A stretch of 64,000 nucleotides of DNA from Marsupella aquatica (Eukaryota; Marchantiophyta), in assembly GCA_973895155.1 (NCBI GenBank), contig OZ316892.1, positions 2,480,001-2,544,000 of the forward strand. The letters run 5' to 3'. The translations under genes and the position numbers were made by a program. Under the pieces are notes generated by a model. The model did not search any database. It saw nothing but the letters and a program-made list of their open reading frames with translations, and was not told the DNA's origin. This document shows, one piece after another, positions 46,116 through 58,859 of the stretch. Position 1 is the stretch's first letter; every line of letters starts with the position of its first letter.

Positions 46116-48360
46116 CTCCTTCAATTTACATACAAGGCACACTTGGTGTCCATATAATAGTGCATCTCAAACCAGCTCATTCCCATAAATTAAATACCCG
46201 GAAGTTAAATACACTGTTAACACAAAAAGTGACCGTCAGTACCTTAGGCAGACAATGCACGGTTGCATCAAAAGTTGTTTTACATAATAATATATGCCCT
46301 TCAAGAATTGTCATAAGCCATTCTAAAATTGTAAATTGTCAGGAGGGGGGGGGAGAACGTGTTGAAACCTGTCTCAAACCTGAAACCATGGATTAAGTTG
46401 GCCAGACAGTTGGATGTTGGCTTAGGTCACGGACATAGATTTCTTAGATCAGCTGACTGGAAAAAATGGGACAGAGCAAGTTTGAGCAGCCCTAATGTAG
46501 AGGGTGCATTGATGAACCTAAACCCCTTTTTCTCTTTGTATTTATATGAGTTATGCTCTTTTTATGTCTATGGATTAATGTTTGGAGCCCTGGCCTCCCT
46601 ACCAGCCTGGTCTGGTCTGGGGTTATGACATTTTGTGCCCCTAAGTAAACCTGTCAGGACAGTTGTCCTGTTTCAGGCACAAATTTTAGGAAAAAATAGA
46701 GCAAAATTACACCTGAAGCTTATGCACGTTACTTTATGGCCACTCAAGGGTCATGGCTGTAAATCCCTTAAGCACACTGCCCTTAGAATTTACGTCCCCT
46801 GGGGGCCATGGATTGGATACTAGCCTTTCTTTTTCTTTCTCTCTGTAGTTTTGGGGGACGGAGGTCCCTAGCCATATCCCCTTTGTGAGCTGGCCAGGGG
46901 CTCCAAGTTGCATGCACCCTTTGAGTAAACTAAAAGATAACTAAAATTCCAAAAATAAGTAATACAAAATCAGAAAGGTGGGAGTCTTAATATCGTTCTC
47001 CATTCAAGACTCCACTTTAGGAGAGTGTTAATTTGACATCCTTCACCTCAAATCCAGTGAGAGAGGTGTCATCCAGGGATATGGTCCTTTCCTGATTGGC
47101 CCACCATGGGGTCACTGCTAAAAGGCCTAGAATTACAGTAGCTACGCACAAATAGCCCATTGTTGGCTGTCAAACATAAGTCCATTGCAAATATAGATCT
47201 GTTGCCATTAAGATGAGTAGAACATGGATCCATTGCTAATATTACTAGAGCCTAATTGGGAAAACCGGATTCAAGTACGGGACTTGAATTCTTAGAAGCA
47301 ACTTGCCGCGGTCCTCATGACATCCTCCCTTAGCACTCCCTGAACTGGCAAGAAAAGCACATGTCACATTTTCACAATATCAACCTACCAAAGTCTGTTT
47401 TTTTTGTTTTCTTATCATTTCAAAGTATGGGACCACAAGGGCCTGGAAATTTTCCTGCCCTTGCCTTGGTTCTCTACTGTATATGCTCTGACAAAGAGCT
47501 CGAGCTTGAGGCATAAAATTTTTGGTCAATATTTGGATTCATCCCTGAAATTTAGGCTCCAAAATGGAGGGCTTTGAACGGCACCCCTTAGAGCCATCTT
47601 ACATGTAGCAGCCCTCAACATTGCGGCACTCAACACTAGTGAAATGATTGGGGAAAAGTAGATCTGCTGCCCTGCAACATGTCAGGTGCACAAGGCCGGT
47701 CATGTCTCTCCCTTGTCGTTACCCCCTGAAGCTTATACAGGAGAAATCTTGTTTAATTATTAATGGAGCGGAATTAGTGGAATTTTAGGCTCTTGCCCTT
47801 GGAACTTCAAATTTTTTGCCATCAATCCTCATACAGCAGGAGGTACAGGCACGTCAATCTTGCTCACTTAGTTGCTGGCATGAGCAAGGTTCAAGGCTGC
47901 AATCTTGAAGGTCGCTCTAATGCAATTTAGGTTGATCTTAGAGTTGTTTGCATGGTCCTGAAAAAATCAGCTCTTACCCCTTGTAAATTGCAAAAGTGCA
48001 TTGCAAATGTCCAGAAATCAGCTAATTAAGTAGAGATGTGTTTCCTTTGTTTGATTAGAAACTTAAAGGTCGAGACATGAAGGGCCAGAACTTTGACCCT
48101 TGCCCTAGCTTGAATATTCAAAAATGCTGCCTTCAAGCAGACTCAGGAGGGGGTTGAGGTATGAATTACTCCTTCACTCATAGAGTGCCATCAGTTAAAT
48201 TTTTTCAAGGACCTTAAGAGCCTATTCTTTTAGTACCTACTACATGTAAAACTCCCCGTAAGTAGACTGAGGGTTGGAAGAAGCTCAAGGGCTGGAAAAC
48301 GAAGGATGCACAAATACAAGTTGGCTCTTACAATAATCCCATAATCACACTTCAGAATGT
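46116..48360. other. Non-coding, transposon-like debris
   Basis: No exon chain. Segments around 46500-46640 and 46800-46920 (cctggcctcc, ggggcc, tttttctctttgtat) resemble trailers of non-LTR elements. Nothing else is seen. Confidence 0.35.
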
Positions 48361-48384
48361 AATTATATAGGGTGTGCACTCATT

Positions 48385-48625
48385 CATTTAAAGAAAATAA
48401 TAAGTATTATCATTCTATTTACATTTAGATAAATTGATTTAAAGAAAATAATGAGTCTTATCATTGTATTTACATTTAGAGAAGATAAGTAGATTTATTA
48501 TTGTATGGACTGATGTGGTACCCGCTATATGTCATATTTTGATATATTTTGATGTGCATTTACAAGGACCCACATAAGCCTGAGCTGTTTGATATATTTT
48601 GATGTGCATTTACGAGAAACCACGT
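48385..48625. repeat. Two neighbouring short tandem duplications
   Basis: The word taaagaaaataat.agt.ttatcatt repeats with a step of about 51 bp near 48389 and 48440. The unit gatatattttgatgtgcatttac repeats at 48541 and 48591 (step 50), including the following cacgtaaacctgagctg. Confidence 0.85.
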
Positions 48626-48719
48626 AAACCTGAGCTGGAAGTTGGTTCTTAAGATAAGTCTGAACTAGCGTACATACCATGTTGACAGCTCACATTCACT
48701 TCATCTCTATTCCCCGGAA

Positions 48720-48971
48720 ATGGAGGAAGAAAACAACCCTCGTGCTCAGACTTCACTGGACGGCCTGAACGAATCGAGAGACATGGTTCTGCCTGTGATA
48801 TGTCCAAACCTTTTTCCCGTTTCAGCTAATTGTGGATCGATATCCCAGTTCTCGGAAGGACGGAATCACCTTGACCGGCCAGAATTGGAGGACGAACATA
48901 TTGTGAAACAGCACAGAGGGAATCATTCAATGATCTCAAGCAAATCTCCAGGGAATCCCCATTCAGAATGA
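48720..48971 (+). CDS. Unproven 83-aa frame
   Basis: An ATG frame with a polar, Asn/Ser/Glu-rich product (MEEENNPRAQTSLDGLN...), no hydrophobic segment and no recognised domain. It is not overlapped by another gene. It could be a first exon or chance. Confidence 0.2.
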   Translation: MEEENNPRAQTSLDGLNESRDMVLPVICPNLFPVSANCGSISQFSEGRNHLDRPELEDEHIVKQHRGNHSMISSKSPGNPHSE

Positions 48972-49884
48972 TTGTTCGTGGGCCAACTTACGGTGCACAC
49001 GGCTTGTGCATGCGCCGGAAGAAAAAACAGAAGTACGTCTCCTCGAAACTGAGATCGCGATTCCATTTTTCCCGCTCCGTCAATAATGTGTATATCCCGG
49101 ATTGAAGGAAGGAGTGAGCAGCCAGAGTGACCGTTCTATTCGAGGGCGTAGCATCCATTCAGAGAGTGAAGGATGCTCACCTCTCGCGCAAAGGATGTGC
49201 ACGAACAGCTGGACGAGATATATCTGTCTATCTGCTTGAAAAAATGTCATTTACAATGAGGAACTGAGTGCAGTTCCAACACAAGCGGAACATCAGCATC
49301 TCTAGCTAGCCGCATCAGGAAAGCAGGCAGACTGTTCATATTCTACCATCATAATGAGGGCTAATTCTAAAGTCGGAATTTCGTGCACTTAGCAAGCAAC
49401 TACTCCACTATAAGTTCCTACAATCATACGAAGAACCCTCTGCCCAATGTTCTTGATCGTCAATGGTGGCCGATTGTCGTCACTCACCAGAATTTCGCAG
49501 GCTCGAGAGCACTTCGTCGATCGACATCCATCCATCCCAGGCCCCCTGGTGAGGACCCGGAAACTGAGAGTCTTCAGCAGTTTAGCTCTAAGAGCTCCGG
49601 GCAGTGACCGGGTGATTTGTCTAATCAAGTCAGGCTCTGACTCAGCAAGTTCCATGCAGAGTCTTGTCAGCAACCATGTGCGTTGCCTAGCGCAAATAGT
49701 AGTCGAGCAGGCTCAGTCACGTTCACAGAATTTTCTGTATAGATTTGGAAAGATGATAACGCGTGAGTGGAGCGATCATGACGAAGTGTGTCGATCATAG
49801 TGTTTTTGTTCGTTTGCGCAACTTCGATTTCGGGTGTGTTCGTCGTCTTAGATTAGTTGTTCTTCGTCACGGATCTTTTAAGTT
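48972..49884. other. Downstream of the GT92 gene, uncertain frames
   Basis: The minus strand is open at 49389-49715 (contains AESEPDLIRQITRSLPGALR) and ends at a good donor (CTG|GTGAGT). The plus strand is also open over the same bases. Without homology neither is called. Part of this stretch should be the GT92 3' untranslated region. Confidence 0.3.
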
Positions 49885-52800
49885 TCATGGCTCAGTCTGT
49901 TGCTCTTCGTCATGTGCTGGTTGGCTGTCAAGTTGCCATACCATCGTGTCCGGCTGGCCTGGCACCGCAAATGTTCTCAAAGAGAACTCCCGCATACCTG
50001 TATCATAGACTTGGCAAAATCGGGACTCCCAGTCGGGTGGCTTCAGTGCCTGGGTACCGAGGCCGGGCGTCCTGTCCTTGGAGCCCCGGCTTTCATTCTT
50101 TTGCCAGTCGGTCGTATACGTCCCAGCTCTCCGCACGAACTTCATTTTAAATGCATCCCAAGCCTGCGCTCACAGTCGACATTGTCAAATCAGAAAACGT
50201 CTTTCCAAGTTCCGACAATTTAATATCATTCTTCCCACCTGCAGGTATCACCTAAAGGAACGGGGAACGGTTCACGTGGAAGATCCCCAACGGTATATAG
50301 TTAGAAGGGTCATCTGAAAGTCAAAACATGTCCAAAAATGAGGCACGTTCATGTCAGACGCAAGGGAGGTTTGTCCTTTCGAGAGTCTTTTCTTCTCGAC
50401 GTACTACAGCCCGTACTACTCGACAGCATTATCACGCGTACAACACACCTCAATCAAATCCCCATATTTCATAAAGGCCTATCTCAAGAAACACCCCTTG
50501 GACCACTTGGACCCAGGAGCACTAAACAAACCTAACGCTCACTGAAGTAAAAATGACATCCGAAGAGCAGTCCCCGGGGAGCAGTCCTGAAGGTTCAGAT
50601 GACACATTGAAAATAGTCCCTCAACACAAACCACAAAATTAATTTCTCTCGGTGGACCTGCGAACTCTCAGATTACAACTCAACATAAACGGACACAGTT
50701 GCTAACCCTCCATCGAATCTCTATTGGTGGGAGGAACGACCTCATCAGAAAACACGGGCAGAATACCCACTCAGCCAACTGCCACTTGGGGAAATATTTG
50801 ACTGTCAGAACCATTTTGAAGCACACGACTGCACACAATGATTAACGTGAGATAGTCAGTCATGTCCAGGAGAAACTCATCTCGTTGACGGGGCCTACCT
50901 GATACTTGTAGTGGTTACAGACGGCGACTCTGCGGCTCATCTTGACGGAATGATAGCCCTCTTGGAGTTCGAAATGATGCAGAACGTTCAACAAGCTGTC
51001 GTCGAGAGCATCAAGCTTGATTATAGACTTGTGTCGCTCTGGACTCCTCAACCGGCATGTGTACCCCACGGTTACTCCCTGCTTCGGAGTGCTTTTGAGA
51101 CCTGACGGACCGAAATTGTTGCAGTCGAACTGAAGTTGCCCCAAATTTTCACCTCTCGCGCGTGCATTGTCACTCTCAGCGTCGATCATACGATGGAAAG
51201 CCAAAGCATCGCTGCCTTCATCGTTTGGCCCTTTAAGATAGAAATACGGGTAAATGTACTCGTCCACATCTGTGAACAACACCCACTCGCACTGGTCCCG
51301 GGCGAGGATTGTACAATGTGAAAATGCCGCTTGCTGGGTCTTCATCCACGGCCACACCATCCTGCTCACGTTGTGAGCGGCCAACGCGTCTAAGACTTCT
51401 TCTGTGCCATCATCACTGTCATTGTCGTATACGAAATACTTCTCAACTCCCATAAAACTGTGAAAGAGTACCCACTCTCTGATGAATGGTGCTTTGTTCC
51501 ACACCATCGTGCAAGCACAAAGCTTCTTCCTCGGTGTAGCATCTCTGAACAAATCTTCCTCATTCACAACAGTAGCGGCTTCCGGTGAGCTCTCCGACAT
51601 GGTGGCCTCCTCTTCTGAGTCCGTCACTACCTGTCCGTCGTCTTCAATCTGAAAATCCCCTTCTAATGTAAAAGGATTTGATGACTCTTGAGCATTTGAG
51701 TCTTCCGCTGTGGCACCGGAATTCGGACTAAGAAAAGACGCTAAAAAGGTTTTAGGCTCGTTATCCGGGTAATAGTAAGTCACGGAAGGCAGCACGCCGA
51801 GCCAGGAAGCCTTGACACTGACCCTATGCCCTCTCAGCTTGTCATCCAGGTGAGCTCCAGGCTTCTCGCAACGGATGACCTCCTGAGCGGCTGTCAAAAC
51901 TGAAGTCTCATACAAAATTTCTGAGGGCAGGTTTGTACCGAAGACGCACTTTAACGTCGATGTATCCATTTTCTTTGAACTCTTAGTGACCAACCCTTTA
52001 GCGAGAAGAACCATTGTATCCCCATCGATAAGGGTTTCGTAGACCAAGGCCTCCCAGCTGGGCAGTGCACGCGGGTAGTACACGGCACTGGTCTCCACTT
52101 TCACTTCACTGTCGCGAATGCCTAGCGAAACATTGCTGTGTAGTTCGAAAGGGAAGTCATACGGGAGACTGCATCTGACGATCTGGAGGTCGTCCGCCCG
52201 TCGCTTAATGCTGACCACTGGAGGCCTGGTTTTGTTCGCGGAATCGAAAGGAATGCCGCTGAATCGACACTCCAAACTGTCTATGCTGCCCTCTAGATTA
52301 AGAGTTGTCGAGACTCTCACAAGAAGCATCACATTGTCTGGAAAAAGCACTGCATCCTGGACGTACATTGAAGGCATCGGATCAGCTATCGGAATTCCCA
52401 CTTCCTCAGATGTCATTGCGGGCATATCCCAAATTGGATGATGGTTGACTGCCACTGTTGTCGACGCCGAGGATGCTGCAGGGAAAACAAATTCGAACTG
52501 TTAGCCCAGTGCGGTGCGCTGCCAACACAACTCGAATACTTCGATTGCAAGGAACAAATTATTTACTATGCGTGCGTGCAGTAACACAAGAAAAGGAAAT
52601 TCGTGCAGTAACAGCTAGACTGAGCATCCATCGAAACGCTCATGAAGAGAAGGACTTCGCAAGCATTACAATCGCATACTAACGGCTCCATTCAAAGAAT
52701 TGGATCACAGATCTCAATCAAGCCCTTCACTGTCATAAATGAAGCTCAAAGCACGAGCTCATCATTATTCCTCCACACCCACCATGATTATGTCAAGCTA

Positions 52801-53116
52801 ACAAGACTTCACTGCTCAACCAAGGCCGAGCTGCGATCAGCTGGCCGACAAGTTAGACCACAATTGCACAAAATCAATGAAGCTGGAATCTTAGCTATTC
52901 TAGAAAGGAGTGCATGGGTTAGTTCGCACCATAAGGAATCCATAAGTTCGCACCGCAGAGGCCGCCGGTAATGGTCAAAATGCAGCCCAGTAGCAAGCAA
53001 AACCTCCATGATCTCCACAATACAATTTGAGATCCAGTGGCTACTTCCACTCCCATGAGCGGCTCGTGCTTGTCCTTCGTCAAAAATCCTTTCCTCCTTG
53101 CCACAATCTCCATCAT
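49885..53116 (-). CDS. Glycosyltransferase family 92 (DUF23), type II membrane, 3 exons
   Basis: Exons 52954-53116, 50899-52475 and 49885-50163 join in phase to 672 aa. The short basic N-terminus and one hydrophobic segment (FCLLLGCILTITGGLC, about residues 39-54) make a type II signal anchor, as expected for a Golgi transferase. A variable stem with acidic, Ser-rich stretch follows. The GT92 domain has CACTMVWNKAPFIREWVLFH (about 375), YFVYDNDSDDGTEE (about 405) and the DxD-type metal site LFTDVDEYIYP (about 455). It continues with NHYKYQ|AWDAFKMKF across the last intron and TDWQ near the end. Plant GT92 members include galactan synthases (GALS); this longer architecture resembles the At5g40720-type group, whose acceptor I do not know. 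The start is the first ATG (53116) of the anchor exon; 53113 is also possible. Confidence 0.93.
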
Positions 53117-53840
53117 TGCACTAAACTGCCCTACTTCAGATACCTCTACTGGATAGTTTCTCCTGCTATGGCTGCGAATTCCCACGCAACCCCTATATAC
53201 CTCCCTCAACTCGGCCTAAACTCGCCAATCATCATCATCATCCGATACAGTCACCGAATCCAATCACGTGAATGGCCGAACTTCCGCTCGGTGAATTGAA
53301 TTGTCCATGTTCACAGAGTCAAACAGTGCATCGCGCTTGTCGCAGACTGTTACTGCAAAGGCGACGTCTAGTTCCCACCTGATGAGGAGACTGTCTCCCG
53401 GCGGCCGATCGATAGGGATATCACCTCGACCCGAATCGTTCTTAAAACCCCGGCCCCGGACAGGCGGTCCGTCGATCGGTCCCGCTTTGTCACTTCTTCG
53501 TTTCAGACCAAAAGTAAAATTCACTGAATGTCACTCGTTCACGCGACGTTGCCGTCCAACTTAAGTCGTCGGCCTTGCAGTGCGGTTCCTTTTCGCGCTC
53601 TCTCCGACTCTCTCGATCTCTCTCTCTCGCGCTCTCCGCCGCCCACCCACCCCCGGATAAACTCTTCTCGAGAGCAGGGTTGCAACTGACGGCAATCCGT
53701 CAAACTGCTCCACGAAACAATCAGCCGAATCCGAAATCATAGGTTTCGGGCATTTATACGAGAATACATATACATATATTTCATGCAAGCGGAAGAAGCT
53801 GAACAGAGATTCTGTAGAGAACGCGTGGAACATTGAGACT
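53117..53840. other. Upstream region of the GT92 gene
   Basis: Contains a CT-rich tract at about 53596-53640 (ctctctcgatctctctctctcgcgctc) and GC-rich sequence typical of a promoter or leader. Open frames on both strands lack recognisable content. Confidence 0.45.
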
Positions 53841-53879
53841 GGAGTGCTATCGAGCACTGGGGGGAGATGAGCATTGGAC

Positions 53880-54330
53880 TATTGGAGGGATCTGGGCTAT
53901 GGAGGCACTAGAGGGAGATGGGCACGTACTCGAGGGGTTTAACTATGGGAATGGTATGCTAATAATAAGAAGAAGGCACAGGATATGGGCTATGGAGGCA
54001 CTAGAGGGAGATGGGCACGTACTGGAGGGGTGTAACTATGGGAATGGTGTGCTAATAATAAGAAGAAGGCACAGGATATGGGCTAGGGAGGCACTAGAGG
54101 GAGATGCGCAAGTATTAGAGGGGTGTAACTATGGGAATGGTGTGCTATAATAAGAAGAAGGCACAGGATCTGGGCTATGGAGGCACTAGAGGGAGATTGG
54201 CACATACTCGAGGGGTGTAACTATGGGAATGGTGTGCTAATAATAAGAAGGATATGGGCTTCTGAGGCACTAGAGGGAGATTGGCACATACTGGAGGGGT
54301 GTAATAACTGTGGGACTGGAGTGCTATAAT
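53880..54330. repeat. Five-copy 93-bp tandem repeat
   Basis: Units are marked by ggcactagaggga at 53904, 53997, 54090, 54182 and 54266 (steps 93, 93, 92, 84), with agatgggcacgtact, ggggtgtaactatggga and taataagaagaaggcaca words. The unit is 3x31 bp, so long open frames run through the array. Degenerate units (tatgggactggagtgctat) continue to about 55100. Confidence 0.95.
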
Positions 54331-54384
54331 GAGGCACACGAGATGGGTACTGGAGGGATGGAACTATGGGACTGGGCCACGTGC

Positions 54385-54508
54385 TAAATCTACATCAACA
54401 GTACAACCAGAACATAAACCAATACACTATATTTTTGATTTATAAACCAAAGATTTGAACGACATGTGTCTTGGTTTATGTTCTGGTTGTATGATTGACG
54501 TAGATTTA
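54385..54508. mobile_element. 124-bp inverted-repeat (MITE-like) element
   Basis: The left arm 54385-54421 (taaatctacatcaaca...) and right arm 54472-54508 are reverse complements over 37 bp with four mismatches, around a 50-bp AT-rich centre. The element sits inside the degenerate part of the 93-bp satellite. A related, shortened copy lies at about 54665-54755 (shares catgtgtcttggttt and attgacatagattta). No coding capacity. Confidence 0.8.
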
Positions 54509-54509
54509 A

Positions 54510-55140
54510 CGCGCGGTACTGGGTTGCCAGGAATGCCATGGAGGCATTGGAGGGAGTAGTGTTATATTTACATTAAGTTAATAGGCTCTCGAGTGCTATA
54601 ATGAAGCCGTGGAAGGAGATGGGCACTGGAGGGGTGAAACTATGGGACTGGACTACTGGAGTAGTGTTATATTTACATCAAGTTCATATTTATTATTTAT
54701 AAATCAAGAGACTTAAATAACATGTGTCTTGGTTTGTACGATTGACATAGATTTAATTCGCGGTGATAGAGGGAGCTGGACAATCGATGGGTACGTGGAA
54801 CTATGGGACTGGAGCACTATGGAGGCAGTGGAGGGATCTAGGTACTTGAGGGGTTGAACTATGGAACCGGAGTGCCATGGAGCCGCTATGGAGCCACTGG
54901 ACGGGCTTTGGCCACTCGAGGGGTGTAACTATGGGACTGGAGTGTGATAAGGAAGCACTGGAGTGCCCTGGGGACACTGGAGGGAGATGGGAGGCACTGG
55001 AGGGGTGGAACTATGGACTGGACTGCCACTGGTATTGGACTAGAGGGCCTAGAGACTGGAGGCCTATGATTGGGTCTGAGGGATATGGGACCCGCAGGAT
55101 ATGGCTATGGGCTACAGGTATCTCCCTTAATTACCTATGA
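54510..55140. repeat. Degenerate continuation of the 93-bp satellite
   Basis: Words such as ggaactatgggactgga, atggaggcactgg and gaggggtg recur irregularly, mixed with the second inverted-repeat element. No fixed period can be read. Confidence 0.65.
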
Positions 55141-57185
55141 TCAGCCAACCACAATATCCTAGTGCCGTGCATTATTTAGTCTTATTCCATGCGAAACGCA
55201 AACCTGAAATACCATTCTTTTGCTTTAGTTTTTAAGTTTAAAAATAAATTTTTCACAAGAATTGGCAACAAGATGCTTAGAAGATTCTTAAAGTGTGTCA
55301 CAAACTTCTTTTGAGGTTTGACAATCATTCTAAATTAATTGTCAGTCAGGTCCAATCTTAAAGTAAGAATGAACACGTTGTGGAAATTCTCCCTGGACAT
55401 ATTAATTGCATAGGCAGGGTGCATGTCTCGGCTGTGGAAAAATGTATTGAGTTTAGTAATCTAACCAAAGTTCTTGGGCTAAATGAACTATGCTTTGGGA
55501 AGCTCTTTCACCCTCTCAGTCTGCCTTCCTCCTCCTTCTAAGTGAATCAGTTTTGGAGACTAGTTCTAGTGAAATCCAACTTCTGAGGCTCCCTTAACAA
55601 GCCCATTCATTTTGTGTTTGGTTCCTTTGTGCCAGGCAATGACCCCTCTCTTGTGGGATGGCCATGTACTTCGTCTATTTATAAACACAAATTCTGATTT
55701 ACTGCTTATTGAAATAGTGAGATTTACTACATTGTCCCTCTTGTTTGTCCAGATACATACTTTGCCATTTTCTACAGCCTAATTACTTCATTACCGTATT
55801 TTTCAACTAGACATGTTGAGTTAAATTACTGCATTACTTGAAACAATCCAATGGTCAACATCCAAACAGGTTTTACAATCAGATGGTCAACTTTTTTAAT
55901 TTAAATAATTAGCTTATTGTCTTTGGAAAAACAAGGCGCAGGGCCGTCAATAGCAAGCCTTGCGGCAAAAACCACCAAAAGCACAAGAACAGACCTGAAG
56001 TGACCAGTGCCCAGGGGCCAAAATGCCCAATGAACAGGACTAGTCATGCCAGGCAATCCAGCTTGAAGAGCCACTGCAAAGTGGCCCTCTTGAGTCTTGA
56101 CTGATATCTGCTCTGCAGGTTGGTGCCCTGGGTCCCATTCCACCAGAAGTTTTGCTATTGTCTGAAGTTATGTAAAGATTGCAGCTTACTCTTCCTATCA
56201 ACCCGGTCTTACTCAGATTCCTGAGTCTCGGTCTAAGCTGTTTCTTGTAACTGGACAGACACAACCTATTGTGACAAGGTGAAGCCCTAGTGCAGATGGG
56301 TGCTGTTTTGACCAATCCTTGGACGCTTAAATCCGTCCCTCTTGTTGTTGGGTCTTTTGACCTTCCACATTATTAGTGTTCCAAGCAAGAGGGTTCCCAA
56401 TAGTCTAATGGGTTTGAGAACCACTTGGAGTTGATTAATCGCATTCCTGATCTGTTTCGCCCTTCTTTGCCAAGTGACACATTTCCAGCATAGCTTGAGG
56501 TGTGTTTCTGTTTGGCACAAGAGAACACCTTCTGGTACTAGTCTTCCACAAATTGGGAGCAAGTAGTAGCATTTTGCTCTTTCCAGATGCTGGAGCTGGG
56601 GCTGGAGCATAGCTCCATAATCAGGAAAACAGGATGGTTTCCCTTTAATTTGTGCATCCAAATGCTACAATAATTGCTCCATACAGGGAGTCCTGAGGTA
56701 CTAGCATAGCTTCAGAGTGTTGCATGAGTCTTTGAATCTCACTGCATCCAGAGGCAACTTTGTGTTACTTTGGTTAACCCGGCCACTGCTTTACAGGTGG
56801 TGGGAAATCAAAGGTGGCAATGTAAAATAGTCACAAAGTATGAATCCAACATAAAAGAGTGACGATGTAATAAATCTCAGTATTGAAGTAAGTCATTCAA
56901 AACAATGGTAAACTTGGGATACAGTGATTATCTCGGGGATTATCTAACAAATTGCGCGCCAAAGGACCAAATGCGCCAAACCGGGGATACTTTCCCAAAG
57001 GGAGGAGACCCACAAAAGAGGGAAAAAGGTCAAGGAAGGCATAGGAGCCAAAAGGCCCAAGAGTTCCCAACTTGGTGTAAGGTTGTGGTATCTCTTGTTG
57101 AATAAGGCTCTTTGAGACCATTTTCCTCCAGATCAGATAATGGAAAGGGTTTTTCCTGATAAAAATTTAGAAGGAAAGAATTGCC
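55141..57185. other. Non-coding, possible transposon remnant 55.9-56.7 kb
   Basis: On the minus strand, frames at 55901-56143 and 56287-56661 (124 aa, with WKCVTWQRRAKQIRN) look like decayed transposon coding sequence, but I see no catalytic motif. The remainder shows nothing. Confidence 0.3.
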
Positions 57186-57191
57186 TCACTA

Positions 57192-57490
57192 GGGTCTTCA
57201 TCAATGAAATTCAATGAAAACACTGCTCAAGGAAGACCAAAAAAAAAGTTGCATTCCTTGTAAAACTTTCCCCTCTTTTGGTGCTCGGAGTGAGGGTCTT
57301 CATCAATGAATGAAAACACTGCTCAAGGAAGACCCCAAAAAAAGGTTGCATTCCTTGTGACAGTGTCCCCCCTCTTTTGGTGCTCGGCCGGAGTAAGGGT
57401 CTTCATCAATGAATGAAAACACTGCTCAAGGAAGACCAAAAACAAAGTTGCATTCCTTGTGACAGTGTCCCCTCTTTTGGTGCTCGCTTT
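57192..57490. repeat. Three-copy 103-bp tandem repeat
   Basis: Units start gggtcttcatcaatgaa at 57192, 57294 and 57397 and contain aacactgctcaaggaagacc, gttgcattccttgt and cctcttttggtgctcg. Copies differ by small indels in A and C runs. Confidence 0.95.
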
Positions 57491-57499
57491 CTTCCTTTT

Positions 57500-58850
57500 G
57501 GATCATTTCGTGTGCCTCTAAATTTGCATTTTTGGGTGAACAAATTTGCCTTCCAATCTAAACAGATGAAAGGAGTTCCAAAACTTTTCTACTTGATAGA
57601 CATTGGAACGTGCAAAGATAAATTATCCAAAAAGAAACTTTCACCAAAATTTATAAATCAGGAGAAAACAAAGTACAATAAAGCAAGAGCTCATGGTCCA
57701 CATCCAATGTCCTAACTAAATAAGCAAGTGGGATAAGAATGTACTCTAGGGGGGCTAGCATCCACTCTGAGGGATCGATGATAAATTGCTTGAGCTTGGG
57801 CATGCCATAGAGCCACTGAAAAGAGCTGACAAAGTGGTCAAGATGGATAGTGGGGATCCGGAGGGACCCATCCTTCAGTGAATATCATGAGCAGCTTGTC
57901 GAAAAGCCCATCCACAAGGTGTAAAGCCCAAAGAATAGGCACTCAAATACAACAATTATTTGAAGACTTGTAGTTGTACAGTATATTCCTTTGTACCCAA
58001 TCCAACCCATTTGGATTGGCATTCTTTTGGGGGTTCAAGGGGCAATTTACTTATGAAAAAAGTAAAACCCAATCAAACAGCCAGGGAGCAACATGTCAGA
58101 CCCAAACAAGGTCAATGATAAACAGTCACTCAAAGACATTCAATCATGGGGCAAAGGCAAAGCAACGATCTTCAATGTAAAGTAACTACAGTAAAAGTGA
58201 CACACCCAAAGAAGCCCAACCAAAAAACTACCGCAAACATGAGGGCAAAAACTCAGAAAAGAAAAATAATAGAAAACAAACACAACCTGGGCAAAGAGTC
58301 TAAGGATCTGCAAGTTCTAAAACGGAGGAAAGAAAAATAATAGAAAACTAATCCTACAAGCCCTGGATCAGAATAAAAGTAAAATGAAACCTAAGTGATG
58401 TAGTCTCTATCGTTAAGGTAGATCAAAAGTCCACAGGGGCGTCTCAATCCTCTTTATTTTGCCTTTGGTAGTATAGGGGTTTAGGGTTTATGGCATTTTA
58501 CTGGAATGCTTGTCCCCACACTCCTGAAGGTAGACCAAAACTGTTACTTTCATGACAGGTTTTTACCTGAAGGTTTGAGACTCCCCAATCCACCAAAAAG
58601 AAAACATACTCCAGACAATAAAGACCCGTCGCACCCTGCCCCTTCATAGTAATGCCATCCTTGAATGGAAGGTTCTCATAATACTACCAAGTACAATAGT
58701 AAAACTCATTCCCAAATGCACGCAAGCAATTTATTTTTGTGGTGAAATTTTACTAGATTATAACTCTCTAAAAAGTATTCATAGCTGTTGGCAAATTTAC
58801 TAGATTTTCTGTACTCTAGTAGCTAGTTTCTTGACTATCCACATACCACA
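57500..58850. other. Non-coding stretch
   Basis: AT-rich with short unrecognised frames. One telomere-like word (gggtttagggttta) lies near 58476. A small duplication (gaaaaataatagaaaac) lies near 58260 and 58331. No gene supported. Confidence 0.4.
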
Positions 58851-58859
58851 GTAACTAGA

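Noticed and set aside
49389-49715. Minus-strand frame ending at a GTGAGT donor
   Set aside because: Both strands are open, no homology is recognised and it cannot be joined to the GT92 exons; left as uncertain.
52118-52441. 107-aa plus-strand frame
   Set aside because: Antisense shadow of the large GT92 exon.
53833-54150. 105-aa frame with peptide repeats
   Set aside because: Readthrough of the 93-bp satellite, also a multiple of three.
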